From the NCBI GenBank assembly GCA_028705785.1, contig JAQWCT010000031.1, positions 1 through 14,695 of the forward strand: 14,695 nt of DNA, written 5' to 3'. The notes below the pieces were generated by a model. That model saw nothing but the letters and a program-made list of their open reading frames with translations. It was not told the origin of the DNA and made no database searches. The position numbers and the translations under genes were made by a program. This DNA comes from Sulfurospirillaceae bacterium. Lineage in GTDB: Bacteria; Campylobacterota; Campylobacteria; Campylobacterales; Sulfurospirillaceae. Shown here one piece after another: positions 13,367 to 14,695 of this stretch (positions are counted from its first letter, which is position 1; the number at the start of each line of letters is the position of its first letter).

Positions 13367-14413
13367 TTATCTATTCAGATACCATTCATACTCTGCTCTA
13401 ATGCCCTCGTCCAATTCGACAGTGCGGCTCCAGCCAAGGTTTTTAAGTTTTGAAACATCGGTCAGTTTTAAAAGTGTACCATCTGGTTTATCAAGATTAA
13501 AATAAATATCGCCTTTGAAGCCCACGATATCTTTGATAAGATAGGCAAGTTCTTTGATAGAAATATCTTCACCTGAGCCTATATTGATATGCGTGTTGCG
13601 AACCTCTTTCGCATTGGGTTCAAAAGTATCTTTAAAATCAATTTTTTCCATAACAAATACACATGCATCTGCCATATCTTCACTCCATAAAAACTCTCGC
13701 CTTGGTGTTCCACTTCCCCAAATCTCGACACGATGCTCACTGATACCAAAGTGTTCAAGATATATTTTTGCTTCTTCTAAACTCTTTACATGTAAGTCTT
13801 CCAAAAGCGCTTCTATCTTATTTTCATCTAAGAGTTTTGCGAGATGCATTTTGCGTAACAAGGCAGGCAAAACATGCGAAGTTTCCAAATCAAAGTTATC
13901 ATTAGGACCATAGAGATTCGTTGGCATTACTGAGATGAAATTGGTACCATACTGAAGATTGTAACTTTCACACATCTTAATACCTGCAATTTTGGCTATG
14001 GCATAGGGTTCATTGGTATATTCAAGTGGACTCGTAAGCAGATATTCTTCTTTCATAGGCTGAGGACAAGCGCCTGGATAGATGCAAGTAGAGCCTAAAA
14101 AAAGTAGTTTTTTGACACCATGTCGATAACTCAAATCAATGATATTGCCTTGTACTAGAAGATTACTGTAGATAAATTCAGCACGGTAAGTATTATTAGC
14201 GATGATTCCTCCAACTTTTGCAGCAGCTAAAAAAACATATTCTGGTTTTTCTTGTTCAAAAAATGCATCGACTGCTTTTTGATCGGTCAACTCAAGTTCT
14301 GCGTGCGTTTTATACACAAGATTGTGATAGCCTTTTTCTCTCAAATTTTTGACGATAGCTGAACCTACAAGACCTTGATGCCCTGCAATATAAATTTTGG
14401 CATTTTTGCGCAT
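13367..14413 (-). CDS. fcl: GDP-L-fucose synthase (GDP-4-keto-6-deoxy-D-mannose 3,5-epimerase/4-reductase)
   Basis: A 348-residue extended SDR that makes GDP-L-fucose from GDP-4-keto-6-deoxy-D-mannose with NADPH. The cofactor loop is AGHQGLVGSAI (10-20). The catalytic set known from E. coli Fcl is all visible: S108 and C110 in GSTCIYPG, Y137 and K141 in YAIAK, and H180. The C-terminal GSGTPRREFLWSEDMA (233-248) is also canonical. It is longer than E. coli Fcl because of an insert at about 192-228 that is rich in Leu, Glu and Lys and probably helical. The ORF could open at ATG 14437, inside the upstream gene, but ATG 14413 has AAGGA with ideal spacing and gives the expected N-terminus. GMD, the preceding enzyme, is not in the window. 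Base composition is visibly less AT-rich than the central genes. Confidence 0.95.
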   Translation of the reverse strand: MRKNAKIYIAGHQGLVGSAIVKNLREKGYHNLVYKTHAELELTDQKAVDAFFEQEKPEYVFLAAAKVGGIIANNTYRAEFIYSNLLVQGNIIDLSYRHGVKKLLFLGSTCIYPGACPQPMKEEYLLTSPLEYTNEPYAIAKIAGIKMCESYNLQYGTNFISVMPTNLYGPNDNFDLETSHVLPALLRKMHLAKLLDENKIEALLEDLHVKSLEEAKIYLEHFGISEHRVEIWGSGTPRREFLWSEDMADACVFVMEKIDFKDTFEPNAKEVRNTHINIGSGEDISIKELAYLIKDIVGFKGDIYFNLDKPDGTLLKLTDVSKLKNLGWSRTVELDEGIRAEYEWYLNR

Positions 14414-14419
14414 GTAATT

Positions 14420-14424
14420 TCCTT
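14420..14424 (-). promoter_or_regulatory. Ribosome binding site fixing the fcl start at 14413
   Basis: On the minus strand AAGGA is followed by a 6-nt spacer (7 nt counted from GG) and ATG at 14413-14411. The in-frame ATG at 14437 has no comparable site and would add eight residues before the conserved N-terminus, so the shorter start is chosen. Confidence 0.7.
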
Positions 14425-14695
14425 TTACAATCTCCATGTGGGATTTTTAACAATCCCTTTGACATCTATCACAACGCTACTCAGTCGAGTATAGTCTTCT
14501 TCACTCAGTGACACAAACTCTCCATGCCCAACTGCAACAACAATAGCATCATAGTATTTTTTACATGTAAAGGGGTTTTCAATCAAATCGTATCCATAAT
14601 ATTTTTTGGCTTCTGCTTTATCAACCCAAGGGTCGTAAATGTCTACTTTGCATTTAAAGGCTTCTAGCTCTTCGATGATATCCACTACTTTAGTA
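14425..14695 (-). CDS. Nucleotide-sugar 6-dehydrogenase, C-terminal part (TviB/WbpA/WbpO-like; 5' end cut off)
   Basis: About 89 residues plus the stop are inside the window; the frame is open to the right edge. The visible piece begins TKVVDIIEELEAF, matching the conserved start of the UDP-binding domain of UDP-glucose/GDP-mannose dehydrogenase family enzymes. It continues with DIYDPWVDKAEAKKYYG, DAIVVAVGHGEF and the near-terminal VVIDVKGIV. The DPWVD and GHGEF forms fit the group oxidising UDP-HexNAc (UDP-GlcNAc or UDP-GalNAc 6-dehydrogenase, TviB/WbpO/WbpA) better than UDP-glucose dehydrogenase, but the NAD-binding and catalytic Cys regions are not in view. The product would be a HexNAc uronic acid precursor for the glycan. 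The stop lies 11 nt before the fcl start, indicating co-transcription. Confidence 0.85.
   Translation of the reverse strand, partial: TKVVDIIEELEAFKCKVDIYDPWVDKAEAKKYYGYDLIENPFTCKKYYDAIVVAVGHGEFVSLSEEDYTRLSSVVIDVKGIVKNPTWRL

Noticed and set aside
14411..14437. fcl start at ATG 14437
   Set aside because: It lies inside the upstream gene with no good ribosome site; ATG 14413 has AAGGA at ideal spacing and gives the conserved N-terminus.
14570..14581. Recurring TTACATGTAA-like palindromes (also near 198, 4523 and 13788)
   Set aside because: Short AT-rich palindromes inside coding sequence with different flanks; they look like chance and codon use rather than a repeated site.
1..14695. CRISPR arrays, tRNA or rRNA genes, transposase genes
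   Set aside because: No regularly spaced repeats, RNA-gene motifs or transposase motifs were seen; nearly the whole window is minus-strand glycan-locus coding sequence.

Overview
This window is an interior piece of a surface-polysaccharide (O-antigen, capsule or similar glycan) biosynthesis locus. The overall AT-rich composition, compact gene junctions, protein families and one Campylobacter-style promoter candidate suggest a Campylobacterota (epsilonproteobacterial) genome, possibly a Sulfurospirillum-like organism. That taxonomic call is inference from resemblance and was not tested by a search. All sixteen genes lie on the minus strand, so transcription runs from the right end to the left. 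Both end genes are cut by the window.

Layout in transcription order: the C-terminal end of a nucleotide-sugar 6-dehydrogenase (14695-14425); GDP-L-fucose synthase (14413-13367); a Wzx-type flippase (13365-12034); a DUF268-like methyltransferase (12041-11271); an FkbM methyltransferase (11269-10478); a GT11 alpha-1,2-fucosyltransferase-like enzyme (10481-9630); a gap with a perfect 16-bp inverted repeat; a nucleotide-diphospho-sugar transferase-like glycosyltransferase (about 9535-8585); a second gap with a hairpin and a candidate promoter; a class I methyltransferase (about 8479-7814); a protein with a ParB/sulfiredoxin-type DGNHR motif (7845-7114); a TIGR04325/LIC12133-family putative methyltransferase (7099-6302); another class I methyltransferase with a hydrophobic C-terminal segment (6309-5581); a GT8-like glycosyltransferase (5588-4641); an FdtA/QdtA-type cupin ketoisomerase (4640-4278) with its DegT-type aminotransferase partner (4281-3193); a GT2 glycosyltransferase (3191-2352); a divergent short-chain dehydrogenase-like protein (2355-1534); a GT4 glycosyltransferase (1537-386); and the N-terminal part of a WecA/WbpL-type initiating sugar-phosphate transferase (389-1).

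How the genes fit together: the dehydrogenase would supply a HexNAcA-type uronic acid, Fcl would supply GDP-L-fucose for the GT11 enzyme, and the ketoisomerase/aminotransferase pair would supply a dTDP-3-amino-3,6-dideoxyhexose (Fuc3N or Qui3N). The WecA-like enzyme would start the repeat unit on undecaprenyl phosphate, five glycosyltransferases would extend it, and Wzx would flip it. Up to five methyltransferase-like proteins imply a heavily decorated glycan. The partner genes gmd, rmlA, rmlB, an N-acyltransferase and wzy are not in the window.

Most junctions are 4-8 nt overlaps or gaps of 0-1 nt, as in a single operon; a few are longer, such as the 14-nt gap at 7100-7113 and the 32-nt overlap at 7814-7845. 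The main breaks are the two non-coding gaps around the glycosyltransferase at 8585-9535, each holding an inverted repeat. The points most worth a second look are the DGNHR protein inside a methyltransferase block, the palindromic element at 9580-9629, and the SDR protein whose expected catalytic Tyr is His. I saw no tRNA, rRNA, CRISPR array, transposase gene or classical intrinsic terminator.
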